From CAWKOH01 sp963851245 (GTDB lineage Bacteria > Actinomycetota > Acidimicrobiia > Acidimicrobiales > Palsa-688): 64,000 nt of DNA. A program made the translations under genes and the position numbers. Of the stretch, positions 1 through 8,933 are shown piece after piece. Location: positions 248,001 through 312,000 of the forward strand of contig CAWKOH010000005.1 in NCBI GenBank assembly GCA_963851245.1, read 5' to 3'. The notes beneath the pieces are model-generated. The model saw only the letters and a list, made by a program, of their open reading frames with translations, was not told the DNA's origin and searched no databases. Numbering within the stretch: position 1 is the first letter of the stretch; each line of letters starts with the position of its first letter.

Positions 1-161
1 TCTCGCCGACCGAACTGAGCGTCGTCGGTAACGAATCTCTCATCTCTCGTGAGACTCCCAATCGAGGGTTGAGCGGGGCTGTGACTCCGCCCGATACTTT
101 CCCTCCAGTGCTGTCGGCATGACTGTGGCCCGACTTGAGCAGAAGTCTTGCGGGTGCTCAG

Positions 162-509
162 TCAGAGCATGTCGGTCCAGTGGTCGAGGCGGCGGCCCGC
201 CCTCGACAGGATGTTGGGATCACGGAGGGTGTTGGCTAGAAGGGCGCTGCCTTCGTAGGCGGCTAGCAGTTCGAGGGCCAGGTCGGACGCGTCACGGCGG
301 CCGAGTGACCGGAACTGCTCTGCAGCCCATTCGATCGGAAGCCGCATCAGCTCAGCTGCGATCAGACCTGAGCCCTCGTCCCGCTTGTCCAGCTCGGAGC
401 AGAGGGTGCCCATAGGACACCCGTACCGGGCGATCGTCTCACGCCGGGCGGTGAGCTCGCGCAGGAGGGCCTTTAGCCGGCTCCCGGCGGCGGCGGTGAG
501 CGCAGGGGC
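162..509 (-). pseudogene. TetR-family regulator, C-terminal remnant
   Basis: The minus-strand frame is open from a TAA at 510-512 down to 162 and reads as the ligand-binding half of a TetR/AcrR repressor. It contains the typical RYGCPMGTLCSEL stretch after helix 5 and an AAYEGSALLA segment near the end. No ATG or GTG precedes the internal Met at 413, and the helix-turn-helix half is absent because the divergent SDR gene begins at 523. I infer a truncated, non-DNA-binding relic. A tiny real gene starting at Met 413 is possible but unlikely. Confidence 0.55.
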
Positions 510-522
510 TTATGCTGCTGTC

Positions 523-1350
523 ATGGCACTGGTTGACGACAAGGTCGCATTCATTACCGGGGTGGCCCGCGGGCAAGGACGGGCGCATGCGCTTCGCCTA
601 GCTGAGGAGGGCGCCGATATCATCGGCGTCGACATCTGCGCCGACATCGCCGAGACTCCGTATCCCCTTGCCACCGAGGACGAGCTGGAGGAAACGGCGA
701 GGCTGGTAGAGAAGCTAGGTCGTCGGGCTCTGGTCTGCCGGGCCGATGTGCGGAAGTTCTCCGAGCTGAAGGACGCCGTCGCGGCTGGGATCGCCGAGTT
801 CGGGCACATCGACATTGTCCTTGCCAACGCCGGCATCGCGACGATGGGCGTCGACCTGTCCGAGGACGAGCGCGAGGCGGCCTGGCAAGCGGTCATAGCC
901 GTCAATCTGACCGGGGTGTGGAACACGGTTCGAGCGTGTATTAGCCCCATGAGGGACCGAGGTGCGGGAGGATCGATCGTCCTCACGTCGTCCACCGCCG
1001 GTTTGAAAGGTTTGAGCGCCCCCGGTTCCTTCGGCAACGAAGCATACGGTGCCGCCAAGCACGGTGTCGTGGGTCTGATGCGGCAATTCGCCGTTGAGTT
1101 TTCCCAGGACCAGATCCGGGTGAACAGCGTTCATCCCACGGGCGTCGACACGATGATGATCCGCAACGAGGCGATGGAGAGCTTCCTGGGTGCGTTCCCC
1201 GACGCGGCATCCAGCATTACGAACCTGCTGCCAGTAGAGCTGCTGCAGCCTCGAGACATCAGCGATGCCGTTCTGTTCCTGGCCTCGGATCTCTCTCGCT
1301 ACATCACCGGCGTGACCCTTCCCGTCGACGCCGGTTTCACGGCCAAATAG
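523..1350 (+). CDS. Mycofactocin-coupled SDR family oxidoreductase
   Basis: A short-chain dehydrogenase of 275 aa. The N-terminal nucleotide motif is FITGVARGQGRAHA, followed by a long insert with VDICADIAETPYPLAT, the hallmark of the mycofactocin-coupled subfamily (TIGR03971 type) in which NAD is held tightly and electrons pass to mycofactocin. The catalytic Ser lies in VLTSSTAG and the YxxxK in YGAAKHG. The ATG at 523 was chosen because the family begins right before this Rossmann strand; the upstream extension of the frame is antisense to the TetR relic. The substrate is probably an alcohol but cannot be read from sequence. A sister gene lies at 56868. Confidence 0.9.
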   Translation: MALVDDKVAFITGVARGQGRAHALRLAEEGADIIGVDICADIAETPYPLATEDELEETARLVEKLGRRALVCRADVRKFSELKDAVAAGIAEFGHIDIVLANAGIATMGVDLSEDEREAAWQAVIAVNLTGVWNTVRACISPMRDRGAGGSIVLTSSTAGLKGLSAPGSFGNEAYGAAKHGVVGLMRQFAVEFSQDQIRVNSVHPTGVDTMMIRNEAMESFLGAFPDAASSITNLLPVELLQPRDISDAVLFLASDLSRYITGVTLPVDAGFTAK

Positions 1351-1379
1351 CCGGGGAGACGCGACTCCTCCCCGGCTAT
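1347..1379. terminator. Bidirectional terminator hairpin
   Basis: Perfect 12-bp inverted repeat ATAGCCGGGGAG / CTCCCCGGCTAT with a 9-nt loop. It overlaps the stop of the SDR gene and lies just before the stop of the convergent binding-protein gene, so it could end both transcripts. There is no long U run. Confidence 0.7.
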
Positions 1380-1385
1380 CTTGGG

Positions 1386-2804
1386 CTACGACTGCGGCAA
1401 GATCACGTTCTTCGGCTCGAACTTGGTGGACAGCCTCTGAGAGTTCAGCGTGGTGCCCCAGGCCGAAGACGGTTCCTTGAACAGGTACTGGGTGGAGCAG
1501 TCGAACTGGCCTGGGGTCTTGGGGTAGAACTGGGTCCACGTGGTGTTCGTCAGTTTCAGTAGCATCCCGCAGGTGGCGGGCTCGTTGCTGCCAGGGTTCG
1601 AAGGGGCGTGCAGCCCGCCGCCGGTCCACGAATGCACCTGGGACAGGTGGTTGACCATGCATTGACGGGTCAAGTCCGACCCGCAGGCCTTGGCCTCGGT
1701 GGCCCACAACAGGAACGAGGAGGTGGCTTGCTCGCCAAGCAGGCTGACCTTGCCGCCATCGGCGGTCACCAGGCTCTCGTACTTCTGCACCGCGGGGTCG
1801 ATGTTGGCCTCCTCGAGCGGGACGAACGAGGTCTGGACATACATGTTGTTGGCGAGACCGGCCGTGTTCCACTGGGCCATCTCGGCGGAGTAGTCGTCGG
1901 CTGCCGAGAGCCAGATGGGATGGAGTCCCACCTGGTTGATGGCTGTCATCATGCCGAAGAGCTGGGGGCTGGCAGGCAGGTTGTTATAGATCGCCTGCAC
2001 CCCGCAGTTCTTGAACTTCTGGGCGAAAGGCGTGTAGTTGGGCTCACCGTTGTAGTTGATGGTCACCCCGCAGTTGAGGTTGTTCCAGCCCGCTGCTGCC
2101 GCCGCCGGCTCAGCCTTGGTGTAGCCGACCTCGGTAGCCGAGGACAAGGTGGTGTGCAAGAAGTCGTAGGCCTTCACCTGCTGGGGGAAGAACTTGGTCC
2201 CCTCGTAGAAGATTGACGCCGGCAGGTAGTCGACCGGATTGGGTAGAGCGTCGTATACCTCCGGGGCGTTGGCCACGTCAGGCCCCACCGTATAGCCCGG
2301 TGTCGCGGCCAGGTTGCAGCCCAGCCGGGTGGCCTCGGCGGCCTCGTCCAGGGCGAAGCCCTCGCCCACCAGCATGAAGTCCTGCTTGCAGGCCTGCTGC
2401 ATCACCGTCGTCACGTTCGTGACCGCGGCGTCCCAGTCGTCACCGACAATCTTGCGGCCGTTGATCCCACCCTGGGAGTTGCACCACTTGATCATGGCCG
2501 TGACCGCATCGCCCATCTCCTCGTCCAGGCCGGGCGAACCCGTGAAGCCCCGGTCGTCGCCATAACCGATGCGGATGCTCGTATCGGTCACCCCCTGACC
2601 GGTGTTGCCCTTGGCATTACCCGGCCCGCACGGCGAAGCCAGGGTGCCGAACGTCTGCGTAGGGGAGCCGGACGACCCACCCGCAGGGGCGGCCGTGGCG
2701 CTCGAGGAGGACGACGTGTGCCGGCTGCTGCTGCAGGCCGATGCGATGAGGGCCAGCGCTATCAATACCGCTGATGCGATGAACGTCGGACTTCTGTGCT
2801 TCAC
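1386..2804 (-). CDS. ABC-type branched-chain amino-acid-like substrate-binding lipoprotein
   Basis: A 472-aa periplasmic binding protein of the Peripla_BP_6 (LivJ-like) type. It starts with a lipoprotein signal peptide (basic MKHR, hydrophobic run, lipobox IASAC) and a Ser/Thr/Ala linker. The mature part has the family pattern IRIGYGDDRGF near the start and QGGINGRKIVGDDWD. The start is a GTG at 2804 preceded by a run of G that can serve as ribosome site. No permease or ATPase genes lie beside it, so it is an orphan binding protein; the ligand is unknown. Confidence 0.85.
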   Translation of the reverse strand: MKHRSPTFIASAVLIALALIASACSSSRHTSSSSSATAAPAGGSSGSPTQTFGTLASPCGPGNAKGNTGQGVTDTSIRIGYGDDRGFTGSPGLDEEMGDAVTAMIKWCNSQGGINGRKIVGDDWDAAVTNVTTVMQQACKQDFMLVGEGFALDEAAEATRLGCNLAATPGYTVGPDVANAPEVYDALPNPVDYLPASIFYEGTKFFPQQVKAYDFLHTTLSSATEVGYTKAEPAAAAAGWNNLNCGVTINYNGEPNYTPFAQKFKNCGVQAIYNNLPASPQLFGMMTAINQVGLHPIWLSAADDYSAEMAQWNTAGLANNMYVQTSFVPLEEANIDPAVQKYESLVTADGGKVSLLGEQATSSFLLWATEAKACGSDLTRQCMVNHLSQVHSWTGGGLHAPSNPGSNEPATCGMLLKLTNTTWTQFYPKTPGQFDCSTQYLFKEPSSAWGTTLNSQRLSTKFEPKNVILPQS

Positions 2805-2920
2805 GGATCCCCCCTGTGAGCGGCGTATCGCGTCTGGACGCCGGTAGCCAAGACCTTACATCTCCCGAGGCGGGCAAGCGGGGCGCGCCCCCAAATCACC
2901 AGATGGCTTTGTGGATCACC

Positions 2921-3733
2921 TCATCCGGTGCACTGCTTGGACGGGAAGACCAGCGAATCGGCGAAGGCGCGGAAGGTCTGGAGCTGCGGTCCGAGGTCCG
3001 AGAGGTTGCCGTAGAGGCCGAGAGCGTGTTGGGCATCGACGGTCAGGCGGATCTCCGCCAGGTAGGGCAATGTGGCCGCTGACGTGGTTGACGCTGTCGT
3101 TGCGGAAGACCCGGCCTGCTGATAGGTGACCAGATCAGACGTCACCCCGCACACGACGATCTGCATGGATCCGCTCTGGCCGTACCCATCTCGGCCCCGC
3201 GGGAGCTTGGCCACACTCGGCCCGCCAGTGACGACTATGTTTTCCTGACCCGCGTCGGAGCGGAACACGACGGTCGCCGGTGGCGACTCGGTTGTCGCCC
3301 ACGTGGATGGGTAGAGGGCGCTGAAGAGGCCCGACGTGTAGGTGCGGAACTCGCCAGCTGCGCTGAGGGTCGGATCGGCGCTGATCCAGCCAGTCACGGT
3401 CGCCCCTCTCACCTGGTACCACCCACCGTCGGTATCGACGTGTCCCAGGCTCGTCAACACCGTTCCTTGGGCCGCCGTTCCGAGCACCTTGGATGAAGTG
3501 CTCGGTTCAGCCCGTACATTCAGCCCGATCGGGCTCAGAACGGTGCGTTTAACGCTCGCCTGTCCCGATGGCAGAGTCGAGCTGCTCGTGGGTGCGCTGG
3601 TTGGAGAGGACCTATGAGCCCCCTCGCCGCCCGAGGTGCACGCCCCGACCAACGGGACCAGAAGGGCGACTATCAGCAGACGTCGTCCAATGCTGCGTAC
3701 GCCGGCGGACTGGATGAGGCTGAGAACGGTCAC
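2921..3733 (-). CDS. SH3b-domain lipoprotein
   Basis: A 270-aa exported lipoprotein with a GTG start. The signal peptide ends in lipobox VGAC (about residue 32), followed by a Ser/Thr-rich linker. Residues about 62-125 resemble a bacterial SH3 domain (SPIGLNVRAEPSTSSKVLG, then GGWYQVR and GWISAD). The C-terminal half (from about residue 130) has no family I recognise, though YPSTWATTES resembles the start of PsbP/Mog1-like folds. The gene lies between two minus-strand genes with gaps of about 100 bases. A cell-envelope role is inferred from the lipobox only. Confidence 0.7.
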   Translation of the reverse strand: MTVLSLIQSAGVRSIGRRLLIVALLVPLVGACTSGGEGAHRSSPTSAPTSSSTLPSGQASVKRTVLSPIGLNVRAEPSTSSKVLGTAAQGTVLTSLGHVDTDGGWYQVRGATVTGWISADPTLSAAGEFRTYTSGLFSALYPSTWATTESPPATVVFRSDAGQENIVVTGGPSVAKLPRGRDGYGQSGSMQIVVCGVTSDLVTYQQAGSSATTASTTSAATLPYLAEIRLTVDAQHALGLYGNLSDLGPQLQTFRAFADSLVFPSKQCTG

Positions 3734-3829
3734 GCACCCCCTTCGAGAATCTAAGCGGCGACGCCAGCAAGTCCGTCGTCACCGCCAATCAGATACTAAG
3801 GCGAGCGCGAGACGGTGGTCATGTTGGCC

Positions 3830-5434
3830 TCAGGGGTGGAAATGCGGGAGTACCACCGAGGACAGGTGTCCCGGCTGGTGGTAGAGAGACTGGTCGGCGG
3901 TGCGCATCGCCTTGGCGACGGGGGCGGCCTCCCCCGTGCCGAGGTTGCGAGCGTAGACGGGATGGGAGCCGCTGGAGACCTGTATGCGCAGTCGGTGTCC
4001 GGAAGCGAAACGGTGCCCCACGGGCCACATCGCCACCTCTGCCCTGAAGGTGCCATCCTCGCTTCGTCGGATAGATGACGGCTCGAAGCGCTGGAGACCG
4101 TCGCACACGTTTACCGACCGACCGTCAGGGTGGACATCACACAGGCGAACGAAGAAGTCCGTGTGATCAAGGCTGGATCCCACGCACAGGTCGGCCCGGA
4201 CCGGACCGATGAGCTCGAGGGGCTGGCTCAACGCATCCGAGGTGTAGACGAGCACGTCGGGACGGCGCTCCAGGTCGCGGTTGTCGACGGCGCCGCCGGT
4301 GAGCATCCCGATCCCACCCAGTGAAGGCGTGGGATCGGCGGGGTCGTATCGATACCGGTCGGGATCACTCGGAGAGTCCGGCGGAACGACCCCGAGCCGG
4401 CCGCCGGGGTGCAAGTACCACGGCGTGGGTTCCGAAGGCGGGGGCCAATCGCCGAGGTCACGCCAGGTGCCGCCATCGCCCTGGACATGGACCGTCACCC
4501 CTTTGGGCTCGAGCAGCCCCTCTTGGCCCAGCAGCCACGTGTCGAACCAGTCGATAGGGGCGTCGGTCATGCCGCCCTCGCCTCCGCCACCCAGGTGGCC
4601 GCCGGCGCCAATGCGCAGATGGACCGGGGCGGGCGACCCCTTGAGTACCCCATAGTCCTCGATCACACCAGGCAGCGGGTAGTCGTGCCAGCCGTCGACC
4701 AGCAAGGTGGGCACTGTCCACTCGGCCAGGAGGTGCCGGAAGCTCACTGGCTCCCAGAAGGGGTCGTCGACTCCGCTGTGCTCGAGTTGGTCGCGGTACA
4801 GCGCCAGGTCCACGCCGGTGAGTTTCTCGATGACCTCCCCGAGGGGGAGGTGGTCGAATCCGGCTCGCAGTTCGGCCATGCGACGTTCGATGCCTTCGGG
4901 CGAGATATCGGTCGTGGTGGACACCTGCTTGTTGAACTGGGTAGCCCCCATATCCCAGGGAATGATGACTTCCAGCGCCAGCGAACCACCCGGGTACCAC
5001 GAGTAGGACCGCACCGACGTCGAAAGGGCCACGGCCATGGCCTTGAGGTAGGGCGGCTGGGTGGACGCCAAGGCCCACTGGGTAAAGCCCATGTAGCTGG
5101 CCCCGTAGGTGCCCAGAGCGCCATTGAACCAGGGGCGGTCGGCGATCCAGTCGGCGGTATCCCGCCCGTCCCGCGCCTCGGCGAAGTAGCTGTGACTCCC
5201 GCCGGATCCGTCCGTGCCCCGGCACGCCTGCAGCATGTAGCGGTAGCCCCGGGCCGCGAATTCGGGCCCCACTGCTGAGGCGAAGTTGGCTCTGCCGTAG
5301 GGCGTGCGCTCGAGGATTGTCGGGGCGTCATCGACGCCGACGGGGTGGTAGATATCGGCCAGCAAGACGGTCCCGTCCGAGACCGTGACCTTGACGTCCC
5401 GCTCCAGATCGACCTCGTTCGTGGGCTCTCGCAT
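3830..5434 (-). CDS. CocE/NonD family hydrolase (X-Pro dipeptidyl-peptidase S15 fold)
   Basis: A 534-aa alpha/beta hydrolase. The N-terminal catalytic domain carries the nucleophile motif GTYGASYMG (Ser about 113), preceded by the oxyanion-side YRYMLQACRGTDGSGG. Later, DGWHDYP and GAGGHLGG supply the Asp and His region, and the C-terminal half is the jelly-roll PepX_C domain ending VVLPHFHP. Family members hydrolyse esters or amides (cocaine esterase, X-Pro peptidases, glutaryl acylases); the substrate is not readable. A strong ribosome site AGGAGGGG precedes the ATG. A TetR gene lies 111 bases upstream on the same strand and may regulate it. Confidence 0.9.
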   Translation of the reverse strand: MREPTNEVDLERDVKVTVSDGTVLLADIYHPVGVDDAPTILERTPYGRANFASAVGPEFAARGYRYMLQACRGTDGSGGSHSYFAEARDGRDTADWIADRPWFNGALGTYGASYMGFTQWALASTQPPYLKAMAVALSTSVRSYSWYPGGSLALEVIIPWDMGATQFNKQVSTTTDISPEGIERRMAELRAGFDHLPLGEVIEKLTGVDLALYRDQLEHSGVDDPFWEPVSFRHLLAEWTVPTLLVDGWHDYPLPGVIEDYGVLKGSPAPVHLRIGAGGHLGGGGEGGMTDAPIDWFDTWLLGQEGLLEPKGVTVHVQGDGGTWRDLGDWPPPSEPTPWYLHPGGRLGVVPPDSPSDPDRYRYDPADPTPSLGGIGMLTGGAVDNRDLERRPDVLVYTSDALSQPLELIGPVRADLCVGSSLDHTDFFVRLCDVHPDGRSVNVCDGLQRFEPSSIRRSEDGTFRAEVAMWPVGHRFASGHRLRIQVSSGSHPVYARNLGTGEAAPVAKAMRTADQSLYHQPGHLSSVVLPHFHP

Positions 5435-5545
5435 GCGGCCCCTCCTGTTGCTGAGATCCGTGTCAGGCGATCACTTCACCCTAATAGGGATGGCTCCGCC
5501 GCTACGATCCGTCGGTGACCCCACGGCCGATCCCGCTAAGTGCCG

Positions 5546-6214
5546 CTATCGCCTTCTTATGACAGCGGGTGGGTAGAGGGCGGGGAGGGCATCGAACAGT
5601 TTAGGAAGCAGGGGGCTGAAGCGCCCATGGCCCCATGCCAGGTCGGGCTCGTTGGCGATGGTTTGCCCTATCACACCGCTGATGAAGACCGACACAAAGA
5701 ACACGGCTTCCTCCGAATCGGCCCCTCGGCCGAGCTGACCCGCGGCGACGGCGTCCGCCAGCGCCTGGCGTTGCAACTGCACCATCTCGGAGCTGGGAGT
5801 CATCGACTCTGCACTTGGCTCGAAGCGAGGCACCGGCCGCCAGAACAGCAGCTGGGCGAGCGGGGCGTTCGACAGGCACCAACGACCGCTCGCCTCGAGA
5901 GCGGCCCGGAGAGCTTCGAGGCCGGGTTCGGCTTCGTTCATGGCGGCCCGCATCGCCTCGAGGTGGGCGGCCTGGCCGCGCCGGAATAGGCCGTCGTAGA
6001 GGGTCACCAATGAGTCGAAGTACTTGTAGAGCGACGGTGGCTGGACGCCGAGACGCCGGGCGACTTCGGAGAAAGTAAGGCCGTTCACTCCCTCCTCGGC
6101 CATGATCTCCTGGGCGATGTCCAAGATTTCCTCGATGGTCTCTTGCCGCCGGCGCGCCCGGCGGTCAGGTCGGGGCCTTTCCCATTCCGGCTGGGGATCG
6201 CTCATGCTCGTCAC
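5546..6214 (-). CDS. TetR/AcrR family transcriptional regulator
   Basis: A 222-aa repressor. The N-terminal helix-turn-helix spans about residues 25-70 (ETIEEILDIAQEIMAEEG then FSEVARRLGVQPPSLYKYF), and the C-terminal ligand domain includes RPVPRFEPSAE and a long helical tail. It is divergent from the SRPBCC gene at 6293, with palindromes in the shared 78-base gap, and 111 bases upstream of the CocE hydrolase gene. Control of one or both neighbours by a small-molecule effector is the natural inference. Confidence 0.9.
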   Translation of the reverse strand: MTSMSDPQPEWERPRPDRRARRRQETIEEILDIAQEIMAEEGVNGLTFSEVARRLGVQPPSLYKYFDSLVTLYDGLFRRGQAAHLEAMRAAMNEAEPGLEALRAALEASGRWCLSNAPLAQLLFWRPVPRFEPSAESMTPSSEMVQLQRQALADAVAAGQLGRGADSEEAVFFVSVFISGVIGQTIANEPDLAWGHGRFSPLLPKLFDALPALYPPAVIRRR

Positions 6215-6269
6215 ATTAGCATGTTTGTGACTTGACAGCGTTAGCTATAGGTCGTAGCCTAACGTCACA
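6210..6269. promoter_or_regulatory. Divergent promoter and probable TetR operator
   Basis: Between the divergent TetR and SRPBCC genes are two inverted repeats: GTCACA (6210-6215) / TGTGAC (6226-6231), and CGTTAG (6239-6244) / CTAACG (6259-6264). A further GTCACA lies at 6264-6269. A TTGACA at 6232-6237 with a weak TAGCCT 17 bases later would make a plus-strand promoter that the second palindrome overlaps, as expected for repression. Binding itself is inferred. Confidence 0.5.
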
Positions 6270-6292
6270 CAGTCCGAACAGGAGGAGGGGCC

Positions 6293-6811
6293 ATGCGGCC
6301 GACGAACCAACGCTGGTGGTTGACCGAGGATCACGTCGAGATGGTCATCGACGCTGATGCCGGCTTGTTATACGAGATGATTTCGGATCTTCCCCGCATC
6401 GGAGAGTGGAGCCCTGAATGCGAGGCTGTCGACTGGGAAGGCGAGGTCACCGTCCCGGTCGAAGGATCGACGTTCGTCGGCCACAATGCCGTCGGGCCGG
6501 GCCGCCGGATCCGGTACTCGCGGCATGGCCGGGTCCTGACCGCGGAGGCTGGTCGGGAGTTCGCCTTCGTGACCGATGAGGGCGGGCGCGAGTCGACCGT
6601 GTGGCGGTACCGCTTCGAAGCCGAGAGGGGCGGGACCCGAGTTACCGAGTCGTACGAAGTGCGCTGGATACCCGTGTGGGCCCGCGTCATCGACGTCCCG
6701 CTGAATCGTCACAAGGAGCTGCTCGAGAACATGCGCACCACCCTCGAGCGACTGAAGGTCGCGGCGGAGGCCCGAAGCCATCGCACCGACGCTGAGGAGT
6801 CGCTGGCCTGA
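6293..6811 (+). CDS. SRPBCC family protein (polyketide cyclase/dehydrase type)
   Basis: A 172-aa START-like helix-grip protein. HVEMVIDADAGLLYEMISD is the typical first strand and helix, and SDLPRIGEWSPECEAVDW the conserved loop after it; the C-terminal helix is HKELLENMRTTLERLK. Such proteins bind hydrophobic ligands. The ribosome site AGGAGGAGGGG lies just before the ATG. Divergent from a TetR gene, so ligand-induced expression is likely but unproven. Confidence 0.85.
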   Translation: MRPTNQRWWLTEDHVEMVIDADAGLLYEMISDLPRIGEWSPECEAVDWEGEVTVPVEGSTFVGHNAVGPGRRIRYSRHGRVLTAEAGREFAFVTDEGGRESTVWRYRFEAERGGTRVTESYEVRWIPVWARVIDVPLNRHKELLENMRTTLERLKVAAEARSHRTDAEESLA

Positions 6812-6853
6812 CGACTAGAGACCGCATGGGTCGGATGCGGGCGCTGGTCGCGA

Positions 6854-7660
6854 TCAGAGCGGAGAGCTGAGTCCCAGACGTTCGGTCACGCCGTGGTCGC
6901 GGCCGGCCGTGTAGCCGCCGTCGACCGCGATCGCCTGACCAGTGACGAACGACGCCTCGGGGGACAGGAGGAATGCCGCTACCGCGGCAATCTCCTCAGC
7001 CCGGCCGAAGCGTCGGAGAGCATGCTCGTGGGTGATCTCCCGCACCACATCTGCCATGGCGGCGTTTCCGAAGACCTCGCTCGCCATCGGGGTGTCGATG
7101 AACCCGGGGCAAATGGCGTTGGCCCGGATGCCCACCGGCCCGTAGTCGATCGCCATGTTCTTCGTGAGGAGCACGACGCCCCCCTTAGAAGCGTTGTAGG
7201 CGGAGCCCCCCGCGGTGCCCTCAAGGCCCTCCACGCTGGCGACTGTGACGACCGACCCCCGCTGGGCGTCGACCGGCTCCTGTCGCAGCATGCGGGTCAC
7301 CGCGTGCTTGGCCACGTAGAACGTGCCGGTCAGGTTTACGTCGATCACTCGGGCCCAGTCATCGGCACTGAGGAGGTGTACCGGGCCGCCGCCAGCGACT
7401 CCGGCCGCATTGAAAACCCCGTCCAACCGGCCACCGAGCTCCACAGCGCGGTCCATGGCCGAGGCCACTGCAGCCTCGTCTCGGACGTCGGCCCCGACCG
7501 GTTCCCACCGGCCGCCAGAGGCCGGGGGCTCGGCATCAGGAGGTACCAGGTCCACGCCGACCACGGTGGCGCCCTCAGTAAGAAGCCGGCTGGCACACGC
7601 TTTACCGATTCCGGAGGCCGCACCGGTCACCACTACCGTTCTTCCGTCGAACCGGCCCAT
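6854..7660 (-). CDS. SDR family NAD(P)-dependent oxidoreductase
   Basis: A classical short-chain dehydrogenase of 268 aa. The cofactor motif is TGAASGIGKA, the NAG-equivalent is FNAAGVAG, the catalytic Ser is in VASVEG and the YxxxK in YNASKGG. ICPGFIDTPM and the C-terminal FVTGQAIAVDGGYT are typical. I chose the ATG at 7660, preceded by GGGAGGA, over an in-frame Met 69 bases upstream that adds an unlikely leader. Divergent from the LLM gene at 7781. Confidence 0.9.
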   Translation of the reverse strand: MGRFDGRTVVVTGAASGIGKACASRLLTEGATVVGVDLVPPDAEPPASGGRWEPVGADVRDEAAVASAMDRAVELGGRLDGVFNAAGVAGGGPVHLLSADDWARVIDVNLTGTFYVAKHAVTRMLRQEPVDAQRGSVVTVASVEGLEGTAGGSAYNASKGGVVLLTKNMAIDYGPVGIRANAICPGFIDTPMASEVFGNAAMADVVREITHEHALRRFGRAEEIAAVAAFLLSPEASFVTGQAIAVDGGYTAGRDHGVTERLGLSSPL

Positions 7661-7780
7661 CGATCCTCCCGCTGTTGTCCCCGACTGAACAGGATGATAG
7701 AAGGTGCTGCGTATCCGTCGCGCCTTCATCTGTGATTACCTCGTGCGGGCTCGTTGCCCTGACGAGCGAAAGGAGTCCCC

Positions 7781-8893
7781 ATGGAGTTTGCCCTCTTCTA
7801 CGAGATCCCGGTCGCCCGCCCTTGGGATCCGGACAAGGAGCGGCAGGCGTACGCCAATACGATCGAGCAAGCCGTCGCGGGGGAGCGGTTCGGGTGGGAC
7901 GCCTTCTGGACCGTCGAGCACCACTTCCTGGAGGAGTACTCACACTGCTCCAATCCTGAGGTCCTCTACGGTGCGATCGCCGCGCTCACGGAGCGCATCC
8001 GGATTGGTTACGGCGTGCGGCTCATGCCCAAGCCGTACAACCACCCGGTGAGAACCGCCGAGTCCGTCGCCGTCCTGGACCTGATCTCCAACGGAAGGGT
8101 GGAGTTCGGCACCGGGCGCTCATCTACGAGGCTCGAGATCGAGGGGTTCGACATCGATCCGCACGAGACCCGCCAGATGTGGCAGGAGGCCATCGAGCAC
8201 GTCGTCGGTTGCTGGACGAACGACGAGTATTCCTTCACCGGTCGCTACTGGTCGTTGCCTGTCAAGCGACGGGTGCTGCCCAAGCCACTCCAGCGCCCGC
8301 ATCCACCCTTGTGGGGGGCTACGAGCAGCGACGACGGACACCGGCAGATCGGGGCGTTGGGACTGGGCCTGTGCTCGTTCGCCGTCGGCATTCCGCCCGA
8401 GACCGTCAAGGAGAAGATCGACATCTACCGGGCCGCGGTCGCCGGGTGCAGCAAGCCGATCGGCAAGTTTGTCAACAATCGGGCAGCTACCTTCACGATG
8501 ACGGCATGTGCTCCAGATCGGCAACAGGCCCTCGACGCCGCGGCGGAGTCGTTCGAGTGGTACCCCCGGAAAGGCGCCACGATCATCGGTGAGTTGGCCG
8601 GCTGGATGGCCGAACGCAACGAGGACCTGGGCAACTACGCCTATGCCGGCAGCATGCACGAGCACGCCGAGCAGGGGATGCTGGAGCACCTCACGATCGA
8701 TTATCTGACGTCGACCGGTGCGTGCGTCCTCGGGACGCCCGAGGAGTGCTACGAGGCCTGCAAGCGCTACGAGGGCGCGGGCGTCGACCTGCTCCTGTGC
8801 CTGGTGAACCCCTACAAGGTTCCGCACGAGGCGGTGATGCAGACGATCGAGTTGATGGGGAAGGAAGTCATCCCCCGTTTTCGCGCCGGCTAG
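7781..8893 (+). CDS. LLM class flavin-dependent oxidoreductase
   Basis: A 370-aa bacterial luciferase-like (TIM-barrel) monooxygenase. It begins MEFALFYEIPV, has the EHHF motif after WDAFWTV, the RIRIGYGV strand, VEFGTGRSS and later PPLWGAT. It binds reduced FMN or F420. The ribosome site AAAGGAG precedes the ATG. It is a close relative of the gene at 36530 in length and domain order, suggesting two members of one subfamily. The substrate is unknown. Confidence 0.9.
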   Translation: MEFALFYEIPVARPWDPDKERQAYANTIEQAVAGERFGWDAFWTVEHHFLEEYSHCSNPEVLYGAIAALTERIRIGYGVRLMPKPYNHPVRTAESVAVLDLISNGRVEFGTGRSSTRLEIEGFDIDPHETRQMWQEAIEHVVGCWTNDEYSFTGRYWSLPVKRRVLPKPLQRPHPPLWGATSSDDGHRQIGALGLGLCSFAVGIPPETVKEKIDIYRAAVAGCSKPIGKFVNNRAATFTMTACAPDRQQALDAAAESFEWYPRKGATIIGELAGWMAERNEDLGNYAYAGSMHEHAEQGMLEHLTIDYLTSTGACVLGTPEECYEACKRYEGAGVDLLLCLVNPYKVPHEAVMQTIELMGKEVIPRFRAG

Positions 8894-8933
8894 AGGCATT
8901 CGCCGGTCACTGACCTTTGAGCCAGTCGTTTGG

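Noticed and set aside
1..161. Left edge of the window
   Set aside because: No frame, repeat or RNA structure could be supported.
715..1872. Long minus-strand open frame over the SDR and its downstream region
   Set aside because: It is antisense to the clear SDR gene and to the binding-protein gene, with no family-like motif; GC-rich DNA keeps such shadow frames open.
4409..5278. 289-codon plus-strand frame
   Set aside because: Fully antisense to the CocE hydrolase, whose motifs and ribosome site are convincing.
5479..5489. CCCTAATAGGG palindrome before the CocE gene
   Set aside because: Short and may be chance; no link to the TetR protein can be shown.
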